From: Candidatus Merdicola faecigallinarum
GTDB taxonomy: Bacteria > Bacillota > Clostridia > TANB77 > CAG-508
Reading direction: 5' to 3'
DNA: 35,621 bases
Assembly (NCBI GenBank): GCA_018714565.1
Contig: DVNH01000018.1
Coordinates: 1-35,621 of the forward strand
Shown here: piece by piece, positions 16,355 through 23,431 of the stretch
How the letters are laid out: the number at the start of each line of letters is the position of its first letter
How positions within the stretch are numbered: the first letter of the stretch is position 1
Made by a program: the position numbers and the translations under genes
The notes under the pieces: generated by a model
Seen by the model: the letters and a program-made list of their open reading frames with translations, nothing else
Told to the model about the DNA's origin: nothing
Databases searched by the model: none

Positions 16355-17020
16355 ATGAAGGATTGTAAAATAGAAGAATTATATAATTTAGAAGAAACAA
16401 TTGCAAAACAAATATTTGAAAATCTTACTTATCCTTGGGAAGTTCTTCCTAAAATAGGAGAATTTATACTAGAATTAGGAAATACATTAAGCAAAGAGGA
16501 ATATGAAAAAGTTGGAGAAAATATTTGGATTGCAAAGTCTGCAAAAGTAGCAGAAACAGCGCTTATAAAAGGACCAGCAATTATTGGAAAAGATGCAGAA
16601 GTTCGTCATTGTGCATTTATTAGAGGAAATGCAATTGTTGGAGAAAGAGCTGTTGTGGGAAATTCAACAGAACTAAAAAATGTTATTTTATTTAATAAAG
16701 TACAAGTACCTCATTATAATTATGTAGGAGATTCTATTTTAGGATATAAAGCCCATATGGGGGCGGGATCTATTACTTCTAATGTGAAATCAGATAAAAA
16801 ATTAGTTGTTGTAAAAAATGAAGAAGAAAAAATAGAAACAGGTTTAAAGAAGTTTGGAGCTATGCTTGGAGATGAAGTAGAAGTCGGATGTAATAGTGTA
16901 TTAAATCCAGGAACAGTTGTTGGAAGAAATACGAATATTTATCCATTATCTTGTGTAAGAGGAGTTATTCCAGCAAGAAGTATTTATAAAAAACAAAATG
17001 ATATTGTTATAAAACAATAA
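16355..17020 (+). CDS. Left-handed beta-helix (hexapeptide-repeat) protein, GlmU-like C-terminal partner
   Basis: A 221-aa protein whose residues from about 45 onward are hexapeptide repeats (AKSAKVAETALIKGPAII, AEVRHCAFIRGNAIVG, MGAGSITSNVKSDKK), typical of trimeric acyltransferases. GAGSITSNVK corresponds to the acyl-CoA/GlcN-1-P site region of GlmU-type enzymes. ATG 16355 starts one base after the stop of the pyrophosphorylase, with GGAAGAG as ribosome site, so the two are coupled. Likely an acetyltransferase or structural partner for UDP-sugar synthesis; the acyl acceptor is not certain. Confidence 0.85.
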   Translation: MKDCKIEELYNLEETIAKQIFENLTYPWEVLPKIGEFILELGNTLSKEEYEKVGENIWIAKSAKVAETALIKGPAIIGKDAEVRHCAFIRGNAIVGERAVVGNSTELKNVILFNKVQVPHYNYVGDSILGYKAHMGAGSITSNVKSDKKLVVVKNEEEKIETGLKKFGAMLGDEVEVGCNSVLNPGTVVGRNTNIYPLSCVRGVIPARSIYKKQNDIVIKQ

Positions 17021-17037
17021 GAAGAGATTTTAAAGCA

Positions 17038-17118
17038 TAAAAAAGAGTAGTTTTAAAGTATTTATTCTAATAGTAGAAATTATCTATATTAGGATACTTT
17101 AAACACTACTCTTTTTTT
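17038..17118. terminator. Long hairpin terminator, bidirectional
   Basis: The arms AAAAAGAGTAGT and ACTACTCTTTTTTT enclose a second stem TTAAAGTAT / ATACTTTAA and an inner CTAATA/TATTAG pairing. T-runs occur on both strands. It ends the UDP-sugar genes and the convergent holin-like gene. Its loop contains a 17-base sequence found again at 28053-28069. Confidence 0.75.
17062..17078 (+). repeat. 17-base repeat, copy 1 (loop of a terminator hairpin)
   Basis: TTATTCTAATAGTAGAA, identical to 28053-28069. Both copies lie in the loop of a long hairpin with terminator character. Confidence 0.6.
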
Positions 17119-17156
17119 GTTACAAAATATGAATTTCATATTTTGTAATTACGAAA

Positions 17157-17534
17157 CTATACACTTTGATTTCCAGGTATAAAATAATCTACAACTCCAT
17201 AAATTAAAGCACCTACGATTGCGGCAACCCAAGAAATTGTATATCCTGCAACGAAGAATTGTGTAATATATAAAGTTGCAACTGCTAATACAAATCCTAC
17301 AAAACCTCTTCCAAAGCTACTAGCATGAAGACCAGTGAATTTTGTTATTAAATAGTCCATAGCAGTTAAGACAATAGCGGCAATGGCTAATGTCCATATA
17401 TTATTAATACTGAAACCAGGTGTAAAAAATGCCGTAATTGCTAAGACAACTGCAGAAGTTACTAATCTCCATACAATTTGTCCAAGTGTACTAGATCCAT
17501 TTTTTTCTTGTACATTTAATTGACCATCTGACAT
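17157..17534 (-). CDS. Four-helix membrane protein, phage holin IV / YvlD-like family
   Basis: A 125-aa protein with a polar N-terminal 20 residues and then four hydrophobic helices (about 20-40, 45-62, 75-95, 100-120). The motif GFSINNIWTLAIAAIVLTAMDYLI and the end WVAAIVGALIYGVVDYFIPG fit the Phage_holin_4_2 family. In Firmicutes these are mostly chromosomal membrane proteins rather than lysis genes, and no phage gene is nearby. AAGGAGGG fixes the ATG at 17534. Terminates convergently with the UDP-sugar genes. Confidence 0.8.
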   Translation of the reverse strand: MSDGQLNVQEKNGSSTLGQIVWRLVTSAVVLAITAFFTPGFSINNIWTLAIAAIVLTAMDYLITKFTGLHASSFGRGFVGFVLAVATLYITQFFVAGYTISWVAAIVGALIYGVVDYFIPGNQSV

Positions 17535-17695
17535 AATATAAAACCCTCCTTAAAATTTCAGTTTATTTTTATCATGTATTTGGTTTCATATTGTTATTAT
17601 TAACGTAAGAAAAAAAATTATTCAAAAATGCATAAATTCCAAAATAATGAAGAGAATAAAAGTAAAAAATGATGAAGAAACTTAGGAGAAATACT

Positions 17696-18373
17696 ATGTT
17701 AATTACTTTTTTTAGAGCAATTATTTTATACATATTGGTATTAATTGTAATGAGATTAATGGGAAAGAGAGAAATTGGACAATTACAGCCATTTGAGCTT
17801 GCAATTTCAATTATGATTGCAGATTTAGCTTCTATTCCAATGACGGAAATTGGAATTCCTATTTCAAACGGCATTGTTCCAATTTTAGGATTACTAGTTA
17901 TGCATTTAGTGATATCGATTTTAAATATGAAAAGTATTAAGTTTCGACAAATCATGTGCGGAAAACCTTCCATTTTAATTTATCGTGGAGAAATAGATGA
18001 AAAAATATTAAAAAAAGAAAGGTTTACAATTAATGAATTAGAGGAAAGATTGAGAGCGAATAATATATTTAATTTAAGTGACGTAGAATATGCTATATTA
18101 GAAACTAGTGGACAAGTTACTGTTATTCCAAAGCCAAATAAAAGAACAACGACTCCAGAGGACTTTAATTTAGATGTGAAATATGAAGGAATTTCATATG
18201 ATTTAATTGTGGATGGTGTCATAATGAAAGAAAATTTAAAAAAATTAGGAAAAGATACTACTTGGCTTCAAAAAGAAATGCAAAAATTTAAAATAAAACC
18301 AGAAGAAGCCTTAATTGCTACAATTGACGGACAAGGGCAGATTTTTTGTCAAGCAAAAAAGAAAGGAAAATAA
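17696..18373 (+). CDS. DUF421 membrane protein (YetF/YrbG family)
   Basis: A 225-aa protein with three N-terminal helices (about 2-20, 35-52, 58-78) that contain the family motif MRLMGKREIGQLQPFELA, followed by the two-lobed cytoplasmic DUF421 domain (CGKPSILIYRGEID, YAILETSGQVTVIPKP, YDLIVDGVI). Function is not established; family members are membrane proteins frequent in spore-formers, some under sporulation control. TAGGAGAA at 17683-17690 points to ATG 17696, rather than to the in-frame ATG 27 bases upstream. Two bases separate it from the DUF4363 gene, its usual neighbour. Confidence 0.9.
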   Translation: MLITFFRAIILYILVLIVMRLMGKREIGQLQPFELAISIMIADLASIPMTEIGIPISNGIVPILGLLVMHLVISILNMKSIKFRQIMCGKPSILIYRGEIDEKILKKERFTINELEERLRANNIFNLSDVEYAILETSGQVTVIPKPNKRTTTPEDFNLDVKYEGISYDLIVDGVIMKENLKKLGKDTTWLQKEMQKFKIKPEEALIATIDGQGQIFCQAKKKGK

Positions 18374-18375
18374 TC

Positions 18376-18774
18376 ATGTACAAAGAGATCATTATTAGTA
18401 TTATCATTTTAATTGGAATTATAACATTAGATCAAATTACACAAAGGTATACAAAAGAAAGTATAGAATCTTTTAGTGGAAAACTATCCATTATGCAAGA
18501 GGATTTAAAAGAAGAAATTGAAAAAGAAAAAGAAGAAAAAAATCTAGAGGAAGAAGTAAAAAAACTAGAAATTGACTGGGAGGAAATATATGGGAAGCTG
18601 GCTTATTTTATTGAACATGATGAACTAGAAAAAATAGAAACTCAATTAAAAGAACTAAAAGGAAATGTGGAAGTAAAACAATATGCCGAGGCAATTCCTG
18701 GTATTGAAAAATGTAAATTTATTTTGGAGCATATAAAACAGAAAGATGCAATTCATATACAAAATATTTTTTAA
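18376..18774 (+). CDS. DUF4363 small membrane protein
   Basis: A 132-aa protein with one N-terminal helix (about 4-20, IIISIIILIGIITLDQI), then a charged helical extracellular or peripheral domain with coiled-coil character (MQEDLKEEIEKEKEEKN) and WEEIYGKLAYFIEHDELEKIE, typical of DUF4363. It starts two bases after DUF421 ends; the pair is known from many clostridia. ATG 18376 is preferred because AAAGGA precedes it. Function unknown, probably a partner of the DUF421 protein. Confidence 0.85.
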   Translation: MYKEIIISIIILIGIITLDQITQRYTKESIESFSGKLSIMQEDLKEEIEKEKEEKNLEEEVKKLEIDWEEIYGKLAYFIEHDELEKIETQLKELKGNVEVKQYAEAIPGIEKCKFILEHIKQKDAIHIQNIF

Positions 18775-18781
18775 AAGAAAA

Positions 18782-18829
18782 CACACCGATAGGATGCAGA
18801 CTGCATAAATCCTACCGGTGTGCTTTTTA
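18782..18829. terminator. Strong bidirectional terminator
   Basis: A 14-bp stem, CACACCGATAGGAT / ATCCTACCGGTGTG, with one mismatch, followed by CTTTTTAA on the plus strand and by a T-rich run on the minus strand. It ends DUF4363 and the convergent small gene. Its GC content is far above the surroundings and matches the foreign-looking gene next to it. Confidence 0.8.
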
Positions 18830-18833
18830 AGGC

Positions 18834-18998
18834 TTATTTGCCGCTCTCACGGAGGCCACGGAGGCGGTTCTCGGTGCTTTCTAAGATACGCTTTTTTGCT
18901 TTGGAGCAAAAAGCACATTCGTTAAGCACAACACCGTTTATCTTCCGCTGTGTTCCGTTGCATTTTGAATAATTTTCGCATTCTCTTGATGTAAACAT
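18834..18998 (-). CDS. Small cysteine-rich protein (54 aa), foreign base composition
   Basis: ATG at 18998, stop at 18834-18836, AGAGAGG upstream. Four cysteines (C7, C13, C28, C31) suggest a zinc-binding knot, with CAFC the clearest pair; the C-terminus is basic (RLRGLR). G+C is near 45-50% against about 30% around it. It uses codons rare here: CGG, CGC, CGT, CTC and ACC. Codon 18 is CGG, the only CGG in the window that reads straight as Arg in an otherwise sensible frame. Likely acquired from a higher-GC bacterium or mobile element together with its terminator. No mobility gene is beside it. Confidence 0.65.
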   Translation of the reverse strand: MFTSRECENYSKCNGTQRKINGVVLNECAFCSKAKKRILESTENRLRGLRESGK

Positions 18999-19175
18999 AA
19001 AGCCTCTCTTTCTTCGTCAAAAACTGACGATATAAAAATGAAAATGTTATTTTGTGACAATATTATTGTAGCATAAAATGAAGCGAAAGTCAAAAAATAG
19101 AAAATAACAAAGAGAAATATATTAAAAATAAAAGTGAAAATCCTAGACTATTTTTAAAGAATAAAGCAAAAGTAC

Positions 19176-19204
19176 TTGACAAATCCTAAAAAAAGTTGTA
19201 AAGT
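19176..19204 (+). promoter_or_regulatory. SigA-type promoter of the ylxM-ffh operon
   Basis: TTGACA at 19176-19181, a 17-bp spacer and TAAAGT at 19199-19204. The first gene starts 33 bases downstream. Confidence 0.75.
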
Positions 19205-19236
19205 ATATTAGCATTACAAAAAAAGAGGTAGTAATT

Positions 19237-19584
19237 ATGGAAAAAAATGTTGAGATTAGTATGCTTTGTGAAATATATGGTAAGCTATTAACTGAAAAAC
19301 AAATAACAATTTTGAATGATTACTATAATAATGACTATACTCTTTCAGAAATTGCAGAAAATCATCAAATTACAAGGCAAGCTGTAAGAGATAACATAAA
19401 GAAGGGGGAAAATAAGCTTTTCGAACTAGAAGAAAAGTTAGGCGTTATGAAAAGGATGTTAAATCAAGAAAAAGCAATTGAACATATTTTATCAGAACTA
19501 AATAAAATTACAACAGAAGATTCCGATAAAAGGGTTTCAAAGATTTTAGATAACGTAAAAAAAGAATTAAACTGTTTAGTTTAA
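19237..19584 (+). CDS. ylxM: YlxM family DNA-binding protein
   Basis: A 115-aa protein of the UPF0122/YlxM family with a sigma-70 region-4-like helix-turn-helix (TLSEIAENHQITRQAVRDNIKKGENKL, about 38-64). YlxM is a positively acting partner of the signal recognition particle in streptococci. The gene lies directly upstream of ffh, its conserved place. ATG 19237 follows AGAGGTAG. Confidence 0.92.
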   Translation: MEKNVEISMLCEIYGKLLTEKQITILNDYYNNDYTLSEIAENHQITRQAVRDNIKKGENKLFELEEKLGVMKRMLNQEKAIEHILSELNKITTEDSDKRVSKILDNVKKELNCLV

Positions 19585-19605
19585 TAAAGCGAAGGGGGCA
19601 CTTGT

Positions 19606-20956
19606 ATGGCTTTTGAAGGATTATCTTCAAAATTACAGGAGATAACAAGAAAATTAAAAGGAAAAGCAAGAATTACGGAGTCTGATCTAAAAGAAATGTT
19701 AAGAGAAGTTAAATTAGCACTTTTAGAGGCAGATGTCAATTATAAAATTGTAAAAGAATTCACTATGTCAATACAAGAAAAAGCGCTTCGGACAAGACGT
19801 ACTAAAATCGCTAACACCAGGGCAACAAGTTGTTAAAATTGTAAAAGACGAATTGGTAGAATTACTTGGAGGGACGGAAAGTAAAATTAATTTTACACCA
19901 AATCCACCAACAATTATTATGTTAGTTGGACTTCAAGGTTCTGGAAAAACAACAACAGCAGGAAAGCTTGCTAATATTTTAAGAAAAAAAGGAAAAAAAC
20001 CAATTCTTGTTGCCTGTGACGTATATAGGCCAGCCGCAATTAAGCAATTACAAGTGGTAGGAAGTCAATTGAACATACCAGTCTTTAGTAACGAAAACTC
20101 AAAAGATGTTGTACATATTGCAAAGCAAGCGTTAAATGCAGCAATGTCAAAATTAAATGATGTTGTAATCATAGACACTGCCGGAAGATTGCATATTGAC
20201 GAAGAACTTATGAATGAATTGAAAAACTTAAAGTCTCAAATCAAGCCACACGAAATTTTATTAGTGGTAGATGCAATGACAGGGCAAGATGCAGTAAATG
20301 TTGCCACATCTTTTAATGAAGAATTAGGAATTGATGGTGTTGTTTTAACAAAATTAGATGGAGATACTCGTGGTGGTGCTGCTTTATCTGTAAAGAAGGT
20401 AACACAAAGACCAATAAAATATGTAGCAACAGGAGAAAAACTAAGTGATATTGAAGAGTTTCATCCAGAGAGAATGGCATCTAGAATTTTAGGCATGGGG
20501 GATGTACTTTCTATTATCGAAAAAGCGGAAGAAGCATTTAATGAAGAGGAAGCAGAAAAACTAGAAAAACAATTGCGTAAAAAAGAATTTGATCTAGATG
20601 ATTACTTAATGCAACTAAGACAAGTGAAAAAGATGGGATCATTTTCTTCACTATTAAAGATGATACCTGGAATGAATCAAATAAAAGATTTAAAGGTAGA
20701 CGATAAAGAATTAGATAAGATCGAAGCAATTATTTGTTCTATGACGACAGAAGAAAAAAGAAATCCTAAATTATTAAATGCAAATCGAAGAAAAAGAATC
20801 GCCCTAGGAAGCGGAACAAGTGTACAGGCAATTAATAAATTCATGAATTCATTCGAAATGTCTCAAAAAATGATGAAAAAAATGCAAAATGGAAAAGGCA
20901 TGAGAAAGATGATGAAGAATTTAAATATTGATGATATAAAAGATTTAAAAATGTAG
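19606..20956 (+). CDS. ffh: Signal recognition particle protein Ffh; needs a +1 frameshift at codon 62 (CGG)
   Basis: GTPase that binds signal sequences and SRP RNA and brings nascent membrane proteins to FtsY. It has an N domain (1-85), a G domain with GLQGSGKTTT near 108, DTAGRLHID and TKLDGDTRGG, and a Met-rich M domain ending MMKKMQNGKGMRKMMKNL. The first frame reads IQEKAL then CGG ACA AGA and stops 15 codons on (TAA 19834-19836). Skipping C19789 gives GGA CAA GAC, restoring the family sequence EKALGQDVLKSLTPGQQVVKIV, open to TAG 20956. The fused length is 449 aa, the normal size. AAGGGGGC precedes ATG 19606. Ffh is expected to be essential, so a true null is unlikely. Confidence 0.95.
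19789..19791 (+). other. In-frame CGG, +1 frameshift site in ffh
   Basis: Reads GCG CTT CGG ACA AGA in frame; the family sequence needs CTT, skipped C, GGA CAA GAC. CTT followed by a slow codon resembles known +1 sites (CTT TGA C in prfB, CTT AGG C in yeast Ty1). Confidence 0.85.
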
Positions 20957-21022
20957 TGTGTTTTAAGTTGTTATTAATGTAAATTAATATAAATATATCT
21001 GTATTCGTAGGAGGTGAAAGAT

Positions 21023-21256
21023 ATGGTAAAAATTAGATTACAAAGACAAGGAAAGAAAAAAGCTCCTTTCTATCATATAGTAGTTGCTGATTCAAGAGCT
21101 TCTAGAGATGGAAAAATAATTGAACAAATTGGAACTTATGATCCTATGACAAAACCATCTACAATCGTTCTTGATAAAGAAGCAGTTGAAAAATGGATAA
21201 AAAATGGTGCAAAACCAACAGAAACAGTTAAAAAGTTGATTGAAGTAGCAAAATAA
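21023..21256 (+). CDS. rpsP: 30S ribosomal protein S16
   Basis: A 77-aa ribosomal protein bS16. The start [20 protein letters not shown] and the middle [18 protein letters not shown] are typical. A GTG nine bases upstream overlaps the GTAGGAGGTG ribosome site, so the ATG at 21023 is the start. Normally the gene after ffh, as here. Confidence 0.97.
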   Translation: MVKIRLQRQGKKKAPFYHIVVADSRASRDGKIIEQIGTYDPMTKPSTIVLDKEAVEKWIKNGAKPTETVKKLIEVAK

Positions 21257-21284
21257 AAAGAGCAGTTAAGAAGGAGGCAAAAAG

Positions 21285-21515
21285 ATGAAAGAAACACTAG
21301 AAGTCATTGTTAAGAATTTAGTAGATTCTCCAGAAGAGGTATCAATTAACGAATTAGATGGTGAAAAATCAATTGTATTTGAAGTAAAAGTTGCGGAAAC
21401 TGATATGGGAAAAGTAATTGGAAAACAAGGACGAGTAGCTAAATCAGTAAGAACTGTAATGAAGGCAGTAGCAGCTAAAAATAAAAAAAGAGTTACCATA
21501 GAATTCATCGGATAG
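21285..21515 (+). CDS. khpA: KH-domain RNA-binding protein KhpA (YlqC)
   Basis: A 76-aa single KH domain with the GKQG loop (GKVIGKQGRVAKSVRTVMKA). It partners KhpB in RNA binding, affecting cell size and division in streptococci. AAGGAGGC precedes ATG 21285. Sits between rpsP and rimM as in most Firmicutes. Confidence 0.95.
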   Translation: MKETLEVIVKNLVDSPEEVSINELDGEKSIVFEVKVAETDMGKVIGKQGRVAKSVRTVMKAVAAKNKKRVTIEFIG

Positions 21516-21522
21516 GTGGCAT

Positions 21523-22029
21523 ATGGATGAGTATTTAGAAATAGGTCAAATCGTAAATACGAATGGGCTAAAAGGAATGGTTAAGGTAAATCCTTTTACA
21601 GATGATATGATGCGATTTGAAGAATTAGAAGATCTTTATATTCAATATAAAGGTAATCTAAAAAAAGTAAAGATCGAACAAGTAAGATATCAAAAAAATC
21701 AAGTATTACTAAAGCTAGAAGGAATTAACTCGATTGAAGAAGCAGAAAATTATCGAAATTGTTATTTGAAAATTCATAGAAAAGATGCACGAAACTTAGA
21801 AGAAGATATGTATTTTATTGCAGATCTAATTGGGTTAGAAGTGTATACAAATCAAAATGAATTATTAGGAAAATTAGACGATGTGTTTTCTACTGGTAGT
21901 AATGATGTTTATGTAGTAAAAGATCAGAATGGAAAACAAATATTATTACCAGCGATTAAAGAAGTAATAAAACAAATTGATCTAAAAAATAAAAAAATAA
22001 CGGTAGAATTGATAAACGGACTATTATAG
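21523..22029 (+). CDS. rimM: 16S rRNA processing protein RimM
   Basis: A 168-aa assembly factor for the 30S head that binds S19. N-terminal RimM domain (LEIGQIVNTNGLKGMVKVNPFTDD) and C-terminal PRC barrel (DLIGLEVYTNQNELLGKLDDV, then LLPAIKEVIKQIDLKNKKI). It starts seven bases after khpA stops; AUAGGUGG is the ribosome site. Confidence 0.96.
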   Translation: MDEYLEIGQIVNTNGLKGMVKVNPFTDDMMRFEELEDLYIQYKGNLKKVKIEQVRYQKNQVLLKLEGINSIEEAENYRNCYLKIHRKDARNLEEDMYFIADLIGLEVYTNQNELLGKLDDVFSTGSNDVYVVKDQNGKQILLPAIKEVIKQIDLKNKKITVELINGLL

Positions 22030-22037
22030 GAGGTAAT

Positions 22038-22724
22038 ATGAAATTCGATGTGCTTACGCTTTTCCCAAATATGTTTGATGCTTTAAAAGAAAGTATTATA
22101 GGAAGAAGTCAAGAAAAAGGACTATTAGATATTAATCTAATTAATATTCGAGATTTTTCTAAAAACAAACATAAAAAGGTAGACGATACTCCTTATGGAG
22201 GAGGAGCTGGCATGGTAATTAATCCAACAGTAGTATACGATGCATATCAATCCGTTAAAACAGAAAAAGCAAAAGTAATCTATTTATCTCCTCAAGGAAA
22301 AGTACTAACTCAAAATAAGGTACAAGAACTTGCAGAGGAAGAACATATTATCTTATTGTGTGGTCATTATGAAGGAATTGATCAAAGAGTCATCGATGAA
22401 ATTGTAGATGAAGAAATTTCAATTGGTAATTATGTATTAACTGGAGGAGAGATTCCTGCTATGGTGCTAATTGATAGTGTTAGCCGATATGTAGAAGGAG
22501 TTATAAATCAAGATTCAGTTAATGAAGAATCTTTTTCAAATGGTCTTTTAGAATATCCGCAATATACAAGACCAGAAATGTTTTTAGGAAGAAAAGTTCC
22601 AGAGGTTTTGTTATCTGGAAATCATCAGAAAATTGAAGAATGGAGAAAAGAACAAGCAGTAGAAATTACACGTAGGAAAAGGCCAGAATTATTAAAAGAA
22701 AATAATTCAAAGAAGGAAGAATAA
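22038..22724 (+). CDS. trmD: tRNA (guanine-37-N1)-methyltransferase TrmD
   Basis: Methylates G37 of tRNAs that read CNN codons, which prevents +1 frameshifting; this is of particular interest beside the CGG frameshift sites in this window. At 228 aa it is of normal size, with the SPOUT trefoil-knot motifs YLSPQGK, LLCGHYEGIDQRV and SIGNYVLTGGEIPAMVLID visible. AGGAGGTAAT precedes ATG 22038, eight bases after rimM. Confidence 0.97.
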   Translation: MKFDVLTLFPNMFDALKESIIGRSQEKGLLDINLINIRDFSKNKHKKVDDTPYGGGAGMVINPTVVYDAYQSVKTEKAKVIYLSPQGKVLTQNKVQELAEEEHIILLCGHYEGIDQRVIDEIVDEEISIGNYVLTGGEIPAMVLIDSVSRYVEGVINQDSVNEESFSNGLLEYPQYTRPEMFLGRKVPEVLLSGNHQKIEEWRKEQAVEITRRKRPELLKENNSKKEE

Positions 22725-22767
22725 AGTGAATTGAAATATAAAAATAGAAAAGAAGGAGGAGAAAAGA

Positions 22768-23286
22768 ATGGATATCATTAAATCAATTGAACATGAACAA
22801 TTGAAAGCAAAGATTCCAGAACTTAAAGTTGGCGATACAGTAAAAGTACACCAAAGGATTAAAGAAGGAAACAGAGAAAGAATCCAAGTATTCGAAGGAA
22901 TTATTATAAAAAAACAAGGTGGAGGAGTAAATGCTACATTTACAGTAAGAAGAATTGCTTCTGGTGTAGGTGTTGAAAAAACATTTTTAGTACACTCTCC
23001 ATTAATGGAAAAAGTAGAGTTAGTAAGAGTTGGTAAAGCAAGAAGAGCAAAATTATATTACTTAAGAGATCGTGTTGGTAAAGCTGCAAAAACAAAGGAA
23101 CAAATCGGTGCAAGAATCGAGAATAGAGAAATTATTGTAAAAGCAGAAGCTGACGAAACACCAGTAGAAGAAGCTAAGGAAGAAGCTCCAGCAGTAGAAA
23201 CTCAAGAAGTTGTAAAAGAAGAAGTTGTTGATACAGTAAAAGAAGAAAAAGTAGAAGAAGTAAAAGAAAAACCAACAGCTGAATAA
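22768..23286 (+). CDS. rplS: 50S ribosomal protein L19 with acidic C-terminal extension
   Basis: Residues 1-128 are a normal bL19 ([50 protein letters not shown]). Residues from about 129 to 172 add a Glu/Val/Ala/Lys-rich tail ([19 protein letters not shown] and on) that most L19 proteins lack. The tail is probably disordered and acidic. AGGAGGAG precedes ATG 22768. Last gene of the SRP/ribosomal operon, followed by a terminator. Confidence 0.96.
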   Translation: MDIIKSIEHEQLKAKIPELKVGDTVKVHQRIKEGNRERIQVFEGIIIKKQGGGVNATFTVRRIASGVGVEKTFLVHSPLMEKVELVRVGKARRAKLYYLRDRVGKAAKTKEQIGARIENREIIVKAEADETPVEEAKEEAPAVETQEVVKEEVVDTVKEEKVEEVKEKPTAE

Positions 23287-23297
23287 TGTTAAGAATA

Positions 23298-23352
23298 GAA
23301 AAGACGTCAAGAAGAAAGAAATTAAGTAATCTTCTAAGATGTCTTTTTTTGT
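23298..23352 (+). terminator. Terminator after rplS
   Basis: Stem AAAAGACGTC...AGAAGA / TCTTCT...GATGTCTTTT with an A-rich loop, then a run of T's. It ends the operon that starts at ylxM. Confidence 0.75.
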
Positions 23353-23371
23353 TTTGAGAATGTTTAACTGG

Positions 23372-23400
23372 TTGAAATATATAAGAAAAATTGATATAAT
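23372..23400 (+). promoter_or_regulatory. SigA-type promoter of mtaB
   Basis: TTGAAA at 23372-23377, a 17-bp spacer and a perfect TATAAT at 23395-23400, 31 bases before the start codon. Confidence 0.75.
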
Positions 23401-23431
23401 AAGACGCAAAAAAAAGAGAAAGAGGAGTACA

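Noticed and set aside
17157..17534. Holin as a sign of a prophage
   Set aside because: No endolysin, integrase, capsid or att-like repeats are nearby; the family is common as chromosomal membrane proteins.
19606..20956. -1 frameshift or slippery homopolymer in ffh
   Set aside because: There is no run such as A-AAA-AAG or similar at the junction; the frame change is +1 and located at CGG.
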